Origin: Clostridia bacterium
Lineage (GTDB): Bacteria; Bacillota_A; Clostridia; Christensenellales; Aristaeellaceae
Reading direction: 5' to 3'
Assembly (NCBI GenBank): GCA_017530275.1
Contig: JAFXMP010000252.1
Coordinates: 1 to 47,429, forward strand
Length of the DNA: 47,429 nt
Shown here: positions 16,251 to 23,229 of the stretch, one piece after another
How the letters are laid out: each line of letters opens with the position of its first letter
Numbering within the stretch: the stretch's first letter is position 1
Translations under genes and position numbers: made by a program
Notes under the pieces: generated by a model
Database searches by the model: none
Told to the model about the DNA's origin: nothing
What the model saw: only the letters and a program-made list of their open reading frames with translations

Positions 16251-16766
16251 CTAAACATAGTCCATCCACGCCGCCGCCTCGTCCTGCCTGCCGGTAAGAC
16301 TGCCCTCGGCAGAGAGGCCGGGGAAGCCCTGCTGGCGGAGGGCTTCGTATACCACAATGGCTACGGAATTGGCTAAATTCAAAGACCTGGCGTCTTCCCG
16401 CATGGGGATGCGCACGCACCGATCGTACACCCTTTGCAGCAGCGATTCTGGCAAGCCCCTGGTTTCACAGCCGAACACCAGGAAATCGTCGGGGCCATAG
16501 GTTGCTTCCGTATAGGCCCGGGGAGCCTTGGTGCTGGCAAAATGGTAGCTGGCGCCGGGGTATTTTTTTATCAGCGCTTCAAAGTCCGGCAGTACCTGGA
16601 TATCCACCATGGAAAAATAATCCAGCCCTGCCCGCTTCATATACTTATCGGCCAGTTGGAAGCCCAAGGGCTCGATCAGGATCAGCCCCGTGCGGGTGGC
16701 GGCGCAGGTGCGGGCGATGTTGCCGGTGTTCTGGGGGATCTCCGGCGCATATAAAACGACGTGCAT
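16251..16766 (-). CDS. trmL: tRNA (cytidine34-2'-O)-methyltransferase TrmL
   Basis: This SPOUT-class methyltransferase modifies the 2'-O of the wobble nucleotide in certain leucine tRNAs. The 171 residues carry the family marks HVVLYAPEIPQNTGNIAR at the N-terminus, FGCETRGLPE in the knotted SAM site (about 115-124), and RIPMREDARSLNLANSVA. The length is slightly above that of E. coli TrmL. The upstream gene ends 15 bases before the start, so they form an operon. Confidence 0.95.
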   Translation of the reverse strand: MHVVLYAPEIPQNTGNIARTCAATRTGLILIEPLGFQLADKYMKRAGLDYFSMVDIQVLPDFEALIKKYPGASYHFASTKAPRAYTEATYGPDDFLVFGCETRGLPESLLQRVYDRCVRIPMREDARSLNLANSVAIVVYEALRQQGFPGLSAEGSLTGRQDEAAAWMDYV

Positions 16767-16781
16767 AGCGGCAATCTTCCC

Positions 16782-17453
16782 CTATTTTTCGTAGTTTTCC
16801 CAGGTTTTGCCCATGGCCTCCATGAGCCCCAGCAATTGCAGGTCCCGAAGCTGGGCGGACACTTTGTCCTCCAGGCCCGGTATTTCCCGCAGGTCCTCTT
16901 CCCAAATAGCCCGGTCGCTTAAGGCCGCGTAGGCCAGGGATTCCGGCGGCATATCGCAGCTTAACCGGGAGAAGGAAAACAAAATCTCCTCATCCTCGTT
17001 GAAATAACAGGTTTCCCCGTTTTTGAGGTACGTGTACCGTCCCTCTCCATCCTGCCGGGCTCCGGAAAACAGCATGATCAGCAGGGAAAGGCTCATGCAC
17101 AGGCAAGGGGGCAATTCGCACTCCCGTTCCTCGAACGTTTTCAGCACTGGCAGCACCTGATCCCGCCAGGCGCGCACGGCGTTTGGCATCAGTAAGGCCA
17201 AAGGCTGCACGACGGTGGGATTTTCCATTTCCCCGCAGATTTCTACGGCCAGCGGGTCCAGCGTATCCTTTCCTAAACCCATGCAGGGCATGATTTCTTT
17301 CAGCAGCGCGTTCCCCAGGAATGGCCGCAGCACAGGGTCGCCCATGCAGTCCTTCACCGTGTCCAGACCCATCATCACCCCGGCGGACACGATCACCGAC
17401 AGCAGACACCCCTGCATCCGCGCTCGCACGTTTTTCTTTTCAGGCCATTCCAT
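16782..17453 (-). CDS. Stand-alone tagaturonate reductase C-terminal-like domain
   Basis: This 223-residue protein aligns by eye with only the C-terminal helical domain of UxaB-type mannitol dehydrogenase family enzymes. The anchor points are AGVMMGLDTVKDCMGDPVL, FLGNALLKEIMP, NPTVVQPLALLMPNAVRAW, QVLPVLKTFEE and a final GLEDKVSAQL. The N-terminal NAD-binding domain is missing, with no space for it upstream. The segment that holds catalytic Asn and His in the family (NGAH-like) reads QGCL here, so enzymatic activity is unlikely. The frame is intact and has a promoter (17483-17511), so it may be a preserved non-enzymatic protein and not mere debris. The ATG follows GGTGAAAAGG. Confidence 0.65.
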   Translation of the reverse strand: MEWPEKKNVRARMQGCLLSVIVSAGVMMGLDTVKDCMGDPVLRPFLGNALLKEIMPCMGLGKDTLDPLAVEICGEMENPTVVQPLALLMPNAVRAWRDQVLPVLKTFEERECELPPCLCMSLSLLIMLFSGARQDGEGRYTYLKNGETCYFNEDEEILFSFSRLSCDMPPESLAYAALSDRAIWEEDLREIPGLEDKVSAQLRDLQLLGLMEAMGKTWENYEK

Positions 17454-17482
17454 CCTTTTCACCCGCTTTCCAGAATACGCAT

Positions 17483-17511
17483 ATTTTACCAAAGAAACCG
17501 CGGCCTGTAAA
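17483..17511 (-). promoter_or_regulatory. Promoter with overlapping 13-bp inverted repeat
   Basis: On the minus strand, TTTACA (17511-17506) and TAAAAT (17488-17483) are spaced by 17 bp. A perfect inverted repeat (AACCGCGGCCTGT at 17496-17508 and its complement at 17519-17531) overlaps the -35 box and spacer. It may be an operator or a second terminator of the gene at 17617. Confidence 0.6.
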
Positions 17512-17563
17512 GATGATAACAGGCCGCGGTTGGCGGAATAGTGGATGACATAGCTTTTATGTC

Positions 17564-17592
17564 GGAAAAAGCCCGCCGGAGCGGGCTTTATC
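17564..17592 (-). terminator. Terminator after the ATP-grasp gene
   Basis: The arms AAAGCCCGC and GCGGGCTTT surround a four-base loop. Read on the minus strand, the hairpin is followed by TTTTCC. It lies 25 bases after the ATP-grasp stop. Confidence 0.8.
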
Positions 17593-17616
17593 AGGCTGAT
17601 ATGATACGTGTTTTGA

Positions 17617-18807
17617 TCACCAGCACCGCACGGCGTCGGCATAGAAGGCGTTCATTTCTTCCTCCGTGGGGAAAACGGCCACGTACATCTGATTGCCCAT
17701 GGCACCGGAAAGGGCATCCGGGATGCGCTCCATCATGCGCATGTTGCCCGCGTATTTGGCAGCCAGCTCCTCATGGCTCATCTGGAAGGGCTTGCCGTCC
17801 CGCCGCCCGGCGAAAGCGCAGAAGTAGTGCTGGCCCTGGGGCTTGGTGGAGCAGTTAAAGGCGATCATGTCCGCCCAGATCTTATACACGTCGGTGGAGT
17901 TGGCGTAATTCATCATGTCGGGGGAGAAGCCGCCGCAGGGACGCATGTTCACTTCCAGGGCCACCACGTCGCCCTTTTTACCCATGTACTGATCCTGGGT
18001 GAGGCGGAAAAACTCGAAATGCACGAACCGGCTTTTCACGCCGAAGCTCTTTACCGCGGCCCGGCCCGCGGCACGCACGTCCTCAGCCAGGTCCTTGACG
18101 ATATAATAGATGGAATTGTCGTTGTTGTTCACGATGTCCATGATGGACATGGGCGTTACGTTGCCGGTTTCAAACACGGGATTGCCGTTGCTGTCGATGA
18201 TGGCGTCGTAGCTGTTCACCTCGGCGGTAACGAATTCTTCCATAATGAAGCGGGCGCCCTGTTCCTTTTCGTTCAGGAAAGCCCACAGCTCCCCGTCGTT
18301 CTCCAGCTTGTAGGTATGGGACGCGCCAACGCCGTTGTCCGGCTTCACGATCACAGGATAATTCACCTGATTGATAAAGGCTTTGCAGCCCTCGAAATTG
18401 TCCACGATGTGATAGCGGGCGGTGCGGATCCCGGCGGCCTGGTAGTATTCCTTCATGCCGCTCTTAAACTTGATGCGCCCTAAGTCTGAAACCTGCCAGC
18501 CGCTTTCGATATGGAAATCGGTGCGCAGCATGGCGTCCCGCTCCAGCCAGTATTCGTTGTTGCTTTCCAGCCAATCGATGCGGCCGTACTTGCTGATAAA
18601 CCAGGCCACAGCGCGGTATACTTCATCGTAGTTTTCCAGGGAGGATACCTTATAGTACTCATCCAGACTGTTTACCAATTCACCCATGAGATCGCCGTAG
18701 GGCTGATCGCCGATGCCCAGCACCCGCAGGCCGTTGTTTTTCAGCTCCCGGCAGAATTTCCAATAGTTGGTGGGGAAGTTGGGGGAAATAAATACGAAGT
18801 TCTGCAT
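17617..18807 (-). CDS. ATP-grasp domain ligase of unknown substrate
   Basis: This 396-residue protein is an ATP-grasp enzyme; members use ATP to join a carboxylate to an amine or thiol. The pre-ATP-grasp part (about 1-115) starts NFVFISPNFPTNYWKF. Then come YPVIVKPDNGVGASHTYKL (about 150-168), the ATP lysine and small loop, FIMEEFV, and EVNMRPCGGFSPDMMNYA (about 300-317), which supplies metal-binding Glu and Asn. No known biosynthetic type is recognised. Two esterase genes lie upstream on the same strand, separated by a heptamer repeat. A link among the three is inferred from order only. The ATG follows AAAGGAAAGAG. Confidence 0.85.
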   Translation of the reverse strand: MQNFVFISPNFPTNYWKFCRELKNNGLRVLGIGDQPYGDLMGELVNSLDEYYKVSSLENYDEVYRAVAWFISKYGRIDWLESNNEYWLERDAMLRTDFHIESGWQVSDLGRIKFKSGMKEYYQAAGIRTARYHIVDNFEGCKAFINQVNYPVIVKPDNGVGASHTYKLENDGELWAFLNEKEQGARFIMEEFVTAEVNSYDAIIDSNGNPVFETGNVTPMSIMDIVNNNDNSIYYIVKDLAEDVRAAGRAAVKSFGVKSRFVHFEFFRLTQDQYMGKKGDVVALEVNMRPCGGFSPDMMNYANSTDVYKIWADMIAFNCSTKPQGQHYFCAFAGRRDGKPFQMSHEELAAKYAGNMRMMERIPDALSGAMGNQMYVAVFPTEEEMNAFYADAVRCW

Positions 18808-18846
18808 GATCTCTTTCCTTTCGTTTCTTGTTGTACAGGAACCGAT

Positions 18847-18935
18847 GAGAGTTGAGATTTATTTAGTGAATGATTCGGAATCTAAAATTGTAGAGACTAT
18901 ATCATCTCAACTCCCAACTCTCAACGCTTAACTCC
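18847..18935. repeat. Heptamer inverted-repeat element, copy B
   Basis: The left end GAGAGTTGAGATTTAT is matched on the right by ATCATCTCAACTCCCAACTC and a further CTCAACGCTTAACTCC run. The internal 50 bases are AT-rich. It separates the ATP-grasp gene from the first esterase. Confidence 0.8.
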
Positions 18936-18940
18936 TTTTT

Positions 18941-19693
18941 TCACTCCAACAGGTGCGGCACATGATACCGGACCTGCGCATACCACCAATCCCAGTCGTG
19001 GCGCACATCGTAGCCCCAGATATCGAACCACACGCCGATGCCCTTCTGTTCGCAGATTCCTTTCAGTTGGAACGTGGTTTCCGGTACTTCCCAGGGACCC
19101 TGGCCTACCACGATGATGCCCCGATGATTGTTGTATTCCTGAATAAAGGGATGATCCCCCGGCATGCCGCCCAAGTAATCCACCGGGCTGTTCAGGTACA
19201 CGCGCTCGTCCATATACCCGCCCCAGCCGTAGGAGGCAGTGTAAATGCCGCTCAAGGCCAGCAGGCCGTCGAACAGATCGGGCCGCCGGAAAAACAAGTT
19301 GGCCGCGTGGGTGGCCCCTAAGGAGCAGCCGAAAGCAATGATCCCCGGATTACCGTCCCAGCCGTTGCGCTGCCGTGCCTGATCCTGAATAAAGGGGGCG
19401 ATTTCATCGAAAATAAAACGCATCCATCGCTCATGCTGCCAGGAGCGCCAGCCGGGATCGCCGTCCACGTTGCTCCAGGTTTCCTGATCGATGGTGTCGA
19501 TGGAAAACACCATCACCTGGCCCGCGTCGATCCAGGGCTGCCACACGTCAGTCATATGGAAATTCTCAAAATCGAAAAACCTTCCGTTCTGGCAGGGGAT
19601 GAACAGCACCGGCCGCCCCGCGTGGCCGTACAGTTTCATTTCCATATCCCTGTCCAGGGCGGGGCTGTATTCCTTGAAATACTGTGTTTCCAT
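18941..19693 (-). CDS. Alpha/beta-hydrolase esterase, PF00756-like (1)
   Basis: This 250-residue soluble alpha/beta hydrolase belongs to the putative esterase group that includes esterase D and the mycolyl-transferase fold. The nucleophile elbow is GCSLGA (about residue 120), with a late FDIWGYDVRHDWDWW segment supplying the likely Asp and His. There is no signal peptide, so it acts in the cytoplasm. The ATG at 19693 follows AGGGAGTG and lies just inside the end of the upstream esterase gene, overlapping nothing of importance. The promoter at 20510-20538 probably serves both esterases. The substrate is unknown. Confidence 0.85.
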   Translation of the reverse strand: METQYFKEYSPALDRDMEMKLYGHAGRPVLFIPCQNGRFFDFENFHMTDVWQPWIDAGQVMVFSIDTIDQETWSNVDGDPGWRSWQHERWMRFIFDEIAPFIQDQARQRNGWDGNPGIIAFGCSLGATHAANLFFRRPDLFDGLLALSGIYTASYGWGGYMDERVYLNSPVDYLGGMPGDHPFIQEYNNHRGIIVVGQGPWEVPETTFQLKGICEQKGIGVWFDIWGYDVRHDWDWWYAQVRYHVPHLLE

Positions 19694-19697
19694 GCTT

Positions 19698-20465
19698 TCA
19701 CTCCCTGTCGTAAAAAAGTATCTGCATAAAGATGGGGATCTGTTCCTCCCAGCACTCCTCGCAGTGGTCGCCGTTGGGCACGATGCGGCTGGTAACAAAG
19801 GCGCCTTTTTCGGTCAGGATGGAAGCGGTGTTCAGAAAGCAGCGCATCATGCCCTTATGGTTATCCATTTCCCTGGACCCATAATCCATATAGATCACCG
19901 TACCGGGCGCTGTTTCCAGGTTCCGCAGCAGGGGCAGCATTTTGCTCCGTACCAGCCATACCGAAGGCGACAGGGCCGCAGCTCGGCTGAATACATGATT
20001 GTAAGCCGTTACCGCGTACAAGCTCATGAGGCCGCCCATGCTGCTGCCCGCGATCCAAGTAAACTCCCGGTCCGGCAGGGTGGGGTACTTCCGGTCGATG
20101 AGGGGCTTGAGCACCTGGGTCAGCCAGTCCATGAACAGCTTGCCCCGGCCTACCACGGACCCGAATTCCCTGTCCGTGAAGGAAAAGGGCGAATACTCGC
20201 TCAGCCGGCCGTTGGGGGGCCGGTGGTCGCAGTCCACCGCCACCACGATCAGGCCGGTGTCCGTCCCTTCCAGGTATTCTCCCATGCCCCAGCTTTTTCC
20301 ATACGTGGCGTCTCCATCGAAAAACACATTGTGGCCGTCAAACATATACAGCACCGGGAACCGGGCGTCCGGGTCTTCCTCCGCCTGACGGGGCAGGTAC
20401 ACGTATACCTTGCGCGGCGCTTTGCCGCTGATGGGCCTTACAGGGATTTTCCAGGTTTCAATCAT
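19698..20465 (-). CDS. Alpha/beta-hydrolase esterase, PF00756-like (2)
   Basis: This 255-residue hydrolase has the FPVLYMFDGHNVFFDG opening of esterase D-like proteins, the nucleophile elbow GSSMGG (about residue 143), an acidic residue in the YMDYGSRE segment and a histidine in PNGDHCEECW. It is related in fold but not closely in sequence to the next gene, which starts four bases after its stop. It has no signal peptide. The ATG follows GGAAGGATC. Paired PF00756 esterases beside an ATP-grasp gene suggest a small-molecule or acyl-ester pathway, without showing one. Confidence 0.87.
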   Translation of the reverse strand: MIETWKIPVRPISGKAPRKVYVYLPRQAEEDPDARFPVLYMFDGHNVFFDGDATYGKSWGMGEYLEGTDTGLIVVAVDCDHRPPNGRLSEYSPFSFTDREFGSVVGRGKLFMDWLTQVLKPLIDRKYPTLPDREFTWIAGSSMGGLMSLYAVTAYNHVFSRAAALSPSVWLVRSKMLPLLRNLETAPGTVIYMDYGSREMDNHKGMMRCFLNTASILTEKGAFVTSRIVPNGDHCEECWEEQIPIFMQILFYDRE

Positions 20466-20491
20466 TCTTGATCCTTCCGATACACCAGAAT

Positions 20492-20538
20492 GGGCGTCCG
20501 CCGGTGCTTAGTGTAACACAGCGGACGCCCGGCCGCAA
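20492..20538 (-). promoter_or_regulatory. Esterase promoter with 10-bp inverted repeat around the -10 box
   Basis: TTGCGG (20538-20533) and TACACT (20515-20510) are spaced by 17 bp on the minus strand. A perfect inverted repeat, GGGCGTCCGC at 20492-20501 and GCGGACGCCC at 20521-20530, brackets the -10 box. This is where a repressor could bind. Confidence 0.65.
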
Positions 20539-20570
20539 GAGAGAGAACGGTATTTCCTGTGCACTTTGGG

Positions 20571-20684
20571 CAGAGTTGAGAGCTGAGAGTGGAGAGTTGA
20601 GATTTTTTATATAGTCGAGCAAATAGGGTTTTCCTGCTTTAACTCTATATCATCTCAACGCTCAACTCTCCACTCTCAACTCTG
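20571..20684. repeat. Heptamer inverted-repeat element, copy C
   Basis: This is the clearest copy. Its 33-base ends, each four to five GAGAGTT-type heptamers long and finishing in GAGAT, are near-perfect inverted repeats beginning CAGAGTTGAGAG. The interior reads TTTTTATATAGT on the left and CTCTATATC on the right. It lies between the alanyl-tRNA editing gene and the esterase promoter. Confidence 0.87.
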
Positions 20685-20700
20685 GCTTAACGTGTTCCTT

Positions 20701-21870
20701 TCAGTTTGAGCACAATGCTGCCGCCCGTTCCAGCGCCTCGCCATCGGGCGCGCTGCCCTGGGCCAGATCGGGCTTTCCGCCGCCTTGGCCGCCGCACTGG
20801 CGCAAAAACGCCGCCATGTCCAATGGTGCTTCTGCACCTCTTGCGAACAAGAGGGCAAGCCCGTTCTTGCCGGGACAGGAGAGCAGGACGACAGCCAGGG
20901 GGTCTTTCGACAGTTCACGTGCGGCGGATAATAGGATGTCCCGATCCGCGAAAGGCAGGTGCGCCGCGTAAACAGGACCCGATTGATGCAAACGCAGGAT
21001 TTCCAAGGCTGCCTGGGTCAAGCGCTGGGCGGTTTCCTTCTGCTGATTGAGACGCGCTTCTCTCTCCCTTAGGAAAGCGTCTGGGGCTTCGGCTACGGTG
21101 GAGGATAATGACGCTGCCACCTGCTCCGCACAGGCCGCCGTCTTCTGAAAATACGCGATTGCCCGCATGCCCGCCACAAAGCACAGGCGCATTTTCCCCC
21201 GTGCAGGAGAAGATGAAAGGATTTTAACCGGCCCGATCTGGCCCGTGGTAGCGGGATGGGTACCGCCGCAGGGCACCATTTCATAATCCCCCATGGCCAC
21301 GATACGCACGTGGCTGTCCACCGTGGGCCGTTTGCGCAGGGGCAGGGCGGCTAACTCCTCCGCATTGGGGAACCAGCAGCGGATGGGATCATCCTGCTGC
21401 ACGCGGCGGTTCACCAGCGTTTCCAGGGCTTCCATTTCTTCCGCTGTCAAATGGGTGCGTCCGCCGGGCAGGTCCATATCGATGGTACTGCTTTCCTTTC
21501 CCAAATGCAGGCCGATGGTCACGCCGCTGAACAGCTGCCAGGCCGCTCCGGCCAGCATATGATCCCCGGCGTGCTGCTGCATGTGATCCCACCGGCGGGA
21601 CCAGTCGATTTCGCCATGGACCTGATCGCCTACAGCCAGAGGCCGATCCGTTTTATGCCATACCACGCCGTTTTCCACTTCCACGTCAATCACTCGGGCA
21701 GTGTTGAGTGTTCCCGTATCGAAGGGCTGGCCTCCGGAGGTGGGATAAAAAGCCGACCGGTCCAGCGCCGCCCAGTTATCATCCCGCACAGCGGTCACAC
21801 GCGCGTCAAATGCCCGCAGATATGCGTTTTTGTAATACAGCCGGTCTGTCGCCGCCGCGCCGCATTCCAT
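20701..21870 (-). CDS. Alanyl-tRNA editing protein (AlaX-like, with DHHA1 domain)
   Basis: This 389-residue protein is a free-standing relative of the alanyl-tRNA synthetase editing domain, which removes serine or glycine from mischarged tRNA-Ala. The zinc/editing motifs are HMQQHAGDHM (about 96-105) and CGGTH (about 199-203). N-terminal AFYPTSGGQPFDTG is typical of the AlaRS editing core. A C-terminal part with a coiled stretch and GGQGGGKPDLAQGS (about 359-372) is the DHHA1 domain, as in the long AlaX type. The start has a weak ribosome site but a strong promoter (21910-21938). Confidence 0.93.
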   Translation of the reverse strand: MECGAAATDRLYYKNAYLRAFDARVTAVRDDNWAALDRSAFYPTSGGQPFDTGTLNTARVIDVEVENGVVWHKTDRPLAVGDQVHGEIDWSRRWDHMQQHAGDHMLAGAAWQLFSGVTIGLHLGKESSTIDMDLPGGRTHLTAEEMEALETLVNRRVQQDDPIRCWFPNAEELAALPLRKRPTVDSHVRIVAMGDYEMVPCGGTHPATTGQIGPVKILSSSPARGKMRLCFVAGMRAIAYFQKTAACAEQVAASLSSTVAEAPDAFLREREARLNQQKETAQRLTQAALEILRLHQSGPVYAAHLPFADRDILLSAARELSKDPLAVVLLSCPGKNGLALLFARGAEAPLDMAAFLRQCGGQGGGKPDLAQGSAPDGEALERAAALCSN

Positions 21871-21909
21871 ATTGTCACACTCCGATGTCTTTGTACTCTT
21901 GACCGGTTC

Positions 21910-21938
21910 AGTATAGCATCTGCTTCGTATCCTGTCAA
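21910..21938 (-). promoter_or_regulatory. Sigma-A promoter for the alanyl-tRNA editing gene
   Basis: On the minus strand, a perfect TTGACA (21938-21933) and TATACT (21915-21910) are spaced by 17 bp, about 40 bases before the start. The -35 box runs into a short AACGA/TCGTT hairpin with T-run (about 21938-21960) that may end the upstream phosphorylase transcript. Confidence 0.85.
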
Positions 21939-21968
21939 AAAAACGATTTCGTTACGGGATAAGAGCTG

Positions 21969-22727
21969 CTACGAGATAAACCGGGCCAGTTCAATGGCGA
22001 TGTCAAAGTGCCCAGCGTCGTGCTGGGTACCCGCTGTTTCGCCCTTTTCGTGGCGTGCGTCCCACTTTGGGGCGTCCAGCAGATCGCCGGAGGTAAAGAA
22101 CATGTATAGGCTGAGGTCCCGGAAATCGCATAGGGCCTGGAGAGCGGCGCATTCCATTTCCACGGAAATGCAGCCCGCCGCTTTGCGTTTTTCAAAATTC
22201 GCCCGGGTTTCCCGGTAGAAAGCGTCGGTGGTCCAGGTTTTGCCCAGCACGTAAGGGATGCCGTTTTCTTCCATGAACCGGGCAACAGCTTCCGCGTTTT
22301 TCACGGTGATCCAGTCCGACGCGGGAGCGTAGTGGTAGCTGGTCCCTTCGTCCCGGTAAGCTTCCGTGGGGATCATCACCTTGCCGTGGGCGATTTCCTT
22401 GTTGAGGCACCCGGCCCCGCCGAACACCAGATATTTATCCGTGCGCAGTACGGCCCGGCTGTCCTCCAACGTGCCCACGCAGGCGGGAGCGCCCACGTAG
22501 GTTTTGTAAAAGCCAAATTTCTTCCCCTTGTAATCAATGCGGTAGACAGGTGTCTCCCCAGTGGCGAACCAGAAGGAACCGATGCGCTCACAGGGATAAT
22601 TCTTTAGCGCGAACTGCTCGATTTGCCAGGAAAAGGTGAGGATACAAGCGTCTACTTTGGGCGCGTTTTCGCTGACAGCCGGTTGGATGATGGCGGGGGA
22701 TTGGCTGTCAAAGGTATCGGTGATCAT
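21969..22727 (-). CDS. Nucleoside phosphorylase (PNP/UDP phosphorylase family)
   Basis: This 252-residue enzyme fits the purine/uridine phosphorylase superfamily, which splits nucleosides with phosphate into base and sugar-1-phosphate. Visible marks are YKTYVGAPACVGTLED near residue 75, YLVFGGAGCLNKEI (about 98-111, phosphate loop type), and VEMECAALQALCDF (about 200), with the Met-Glu pair that binds ribose in the family. The exact base is not readable. The ATG overlaps the ridA stop (ATGA), so the two are coupled. Confidence 0.88.
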   Translation of the reverse strand: MITDTFDSQSPAIIQPAVSENAPKVDACILTFSWQIEQFALKNYPCERIGSFWFATGETPVYRIDYKGKKFGFYKTYVGAPACVGTLEDSRAVLRTDKYLVFGGAGCLNKEIAHGKVMIPTEAYRDEGTSYHYAPASDWITVKNAEAVARFMEENGIPYVLGKTWTTDAFYRETRANFEKRKAAGCISVEMECAALQALCDFRDLSLYMFFTSGDLLDAPKWDARHEKGETAGTQHDAGHFDIAIELARFIS

Positions 22728-23101
22728 GCCTCCACCTCGGCCACCGCTTCGATCTCAACCAGCGCGCCTTTGGGCAGGGCGGCCACCTCCACGCAGCTGC
22801 GGGCGGGCTTGCCGGGAAAGTGCTTTTCATAGACGGCATTGAAGGCGGAAAAATCGGACATGCGCTGCAAAAAGCAGGTGGTTTTCACAACGCTCTCAAG
22901 GCTGCTGCCCGCCGCCTCCAGCACGGCTTTCAGGTTTTGAATAGCCTGCTCTGTCTGGGCTTCGATGCTGCCGCCCGCCAGCGCCCCGGTCTTGGGGTCC
23001 AGGGCGATCTGGCCGGAGGTGTACGCCAGGCTGTTCACGGCAATCGCCTGGGAATAGGGGCCGATGGCGGCGGGAGCGTTTTCTGTGTGGATATACTTCA
23101 T
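22724..23101 (-). CDS. ridA: RidA family enamine/imine deaminase
   Basis: This 125-residue protein is a RidA (YjgF/YER057c/UK114) family member, which hydrolyses reactive enamine or imine intermediates such as 2-aminoacrylate. Conserved elements are AIGPYSQAI near residue 13, YTSGQIALDPKTG, NLKAVLEAAGSSLESVVK, and RSCVEVAALPKGALVEIEA with the substrate-binding arginine. The start follows GAGGAGGG. Copy 2 of the hairpin repeat separates it from the acyl-CoA synthetase fusion upstream. Confidence 0.95.
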   Translation of the reverse strand: MKYIHTENAPAAIGPYSQAIAVNSLAYTSGQIALDPKTGALAGGSIEAQTEQAIQNLKAVLEAAGSSLESVVKTTCFLQRMSDFSAFNAVYEKHFPGKPARSCVEVAALPKGALVEIEAVAEVEA

Positions 23102-23158
23102 CAGTTTTTTCCCTCCTCAGTTATTTTACTGTTGAAAAAATGAAAGGGATTCCCCTTA

Positions 23159-23223
23159 TAGCTTTCTCGGAAGGGGGTGCAGGGGGAAACCTCTCTTTGG
23201 CTGCAAAGAGAGGTTTCCCCCTG
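23159..23223. repeat. Long-hairpin repeat, copy 2 (tail on left)
   Basis: The tail AGCTTTCTCGGAAGGGGGTG lies to the left of a perfect 20-bp stem with arms beginning CAGGGGGAAACC (23180-23223) and a GCTG loop. It starts 6 bases after the end of the acyl-CoA synthetase fusion. It is inverted relative to copy 3 on the other side of that gene. Confidence 0.87.
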
Positions 23224-23229
23224 CTAATT

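Noticed and set aside
17454..17642. N-terminal extension of the tagaturonate reductase-like domain
   Set aside because: The extension crosses the promoter, the inverted repeat and the terminator of the neighbouring gene and shows no dehydrogenase motif.
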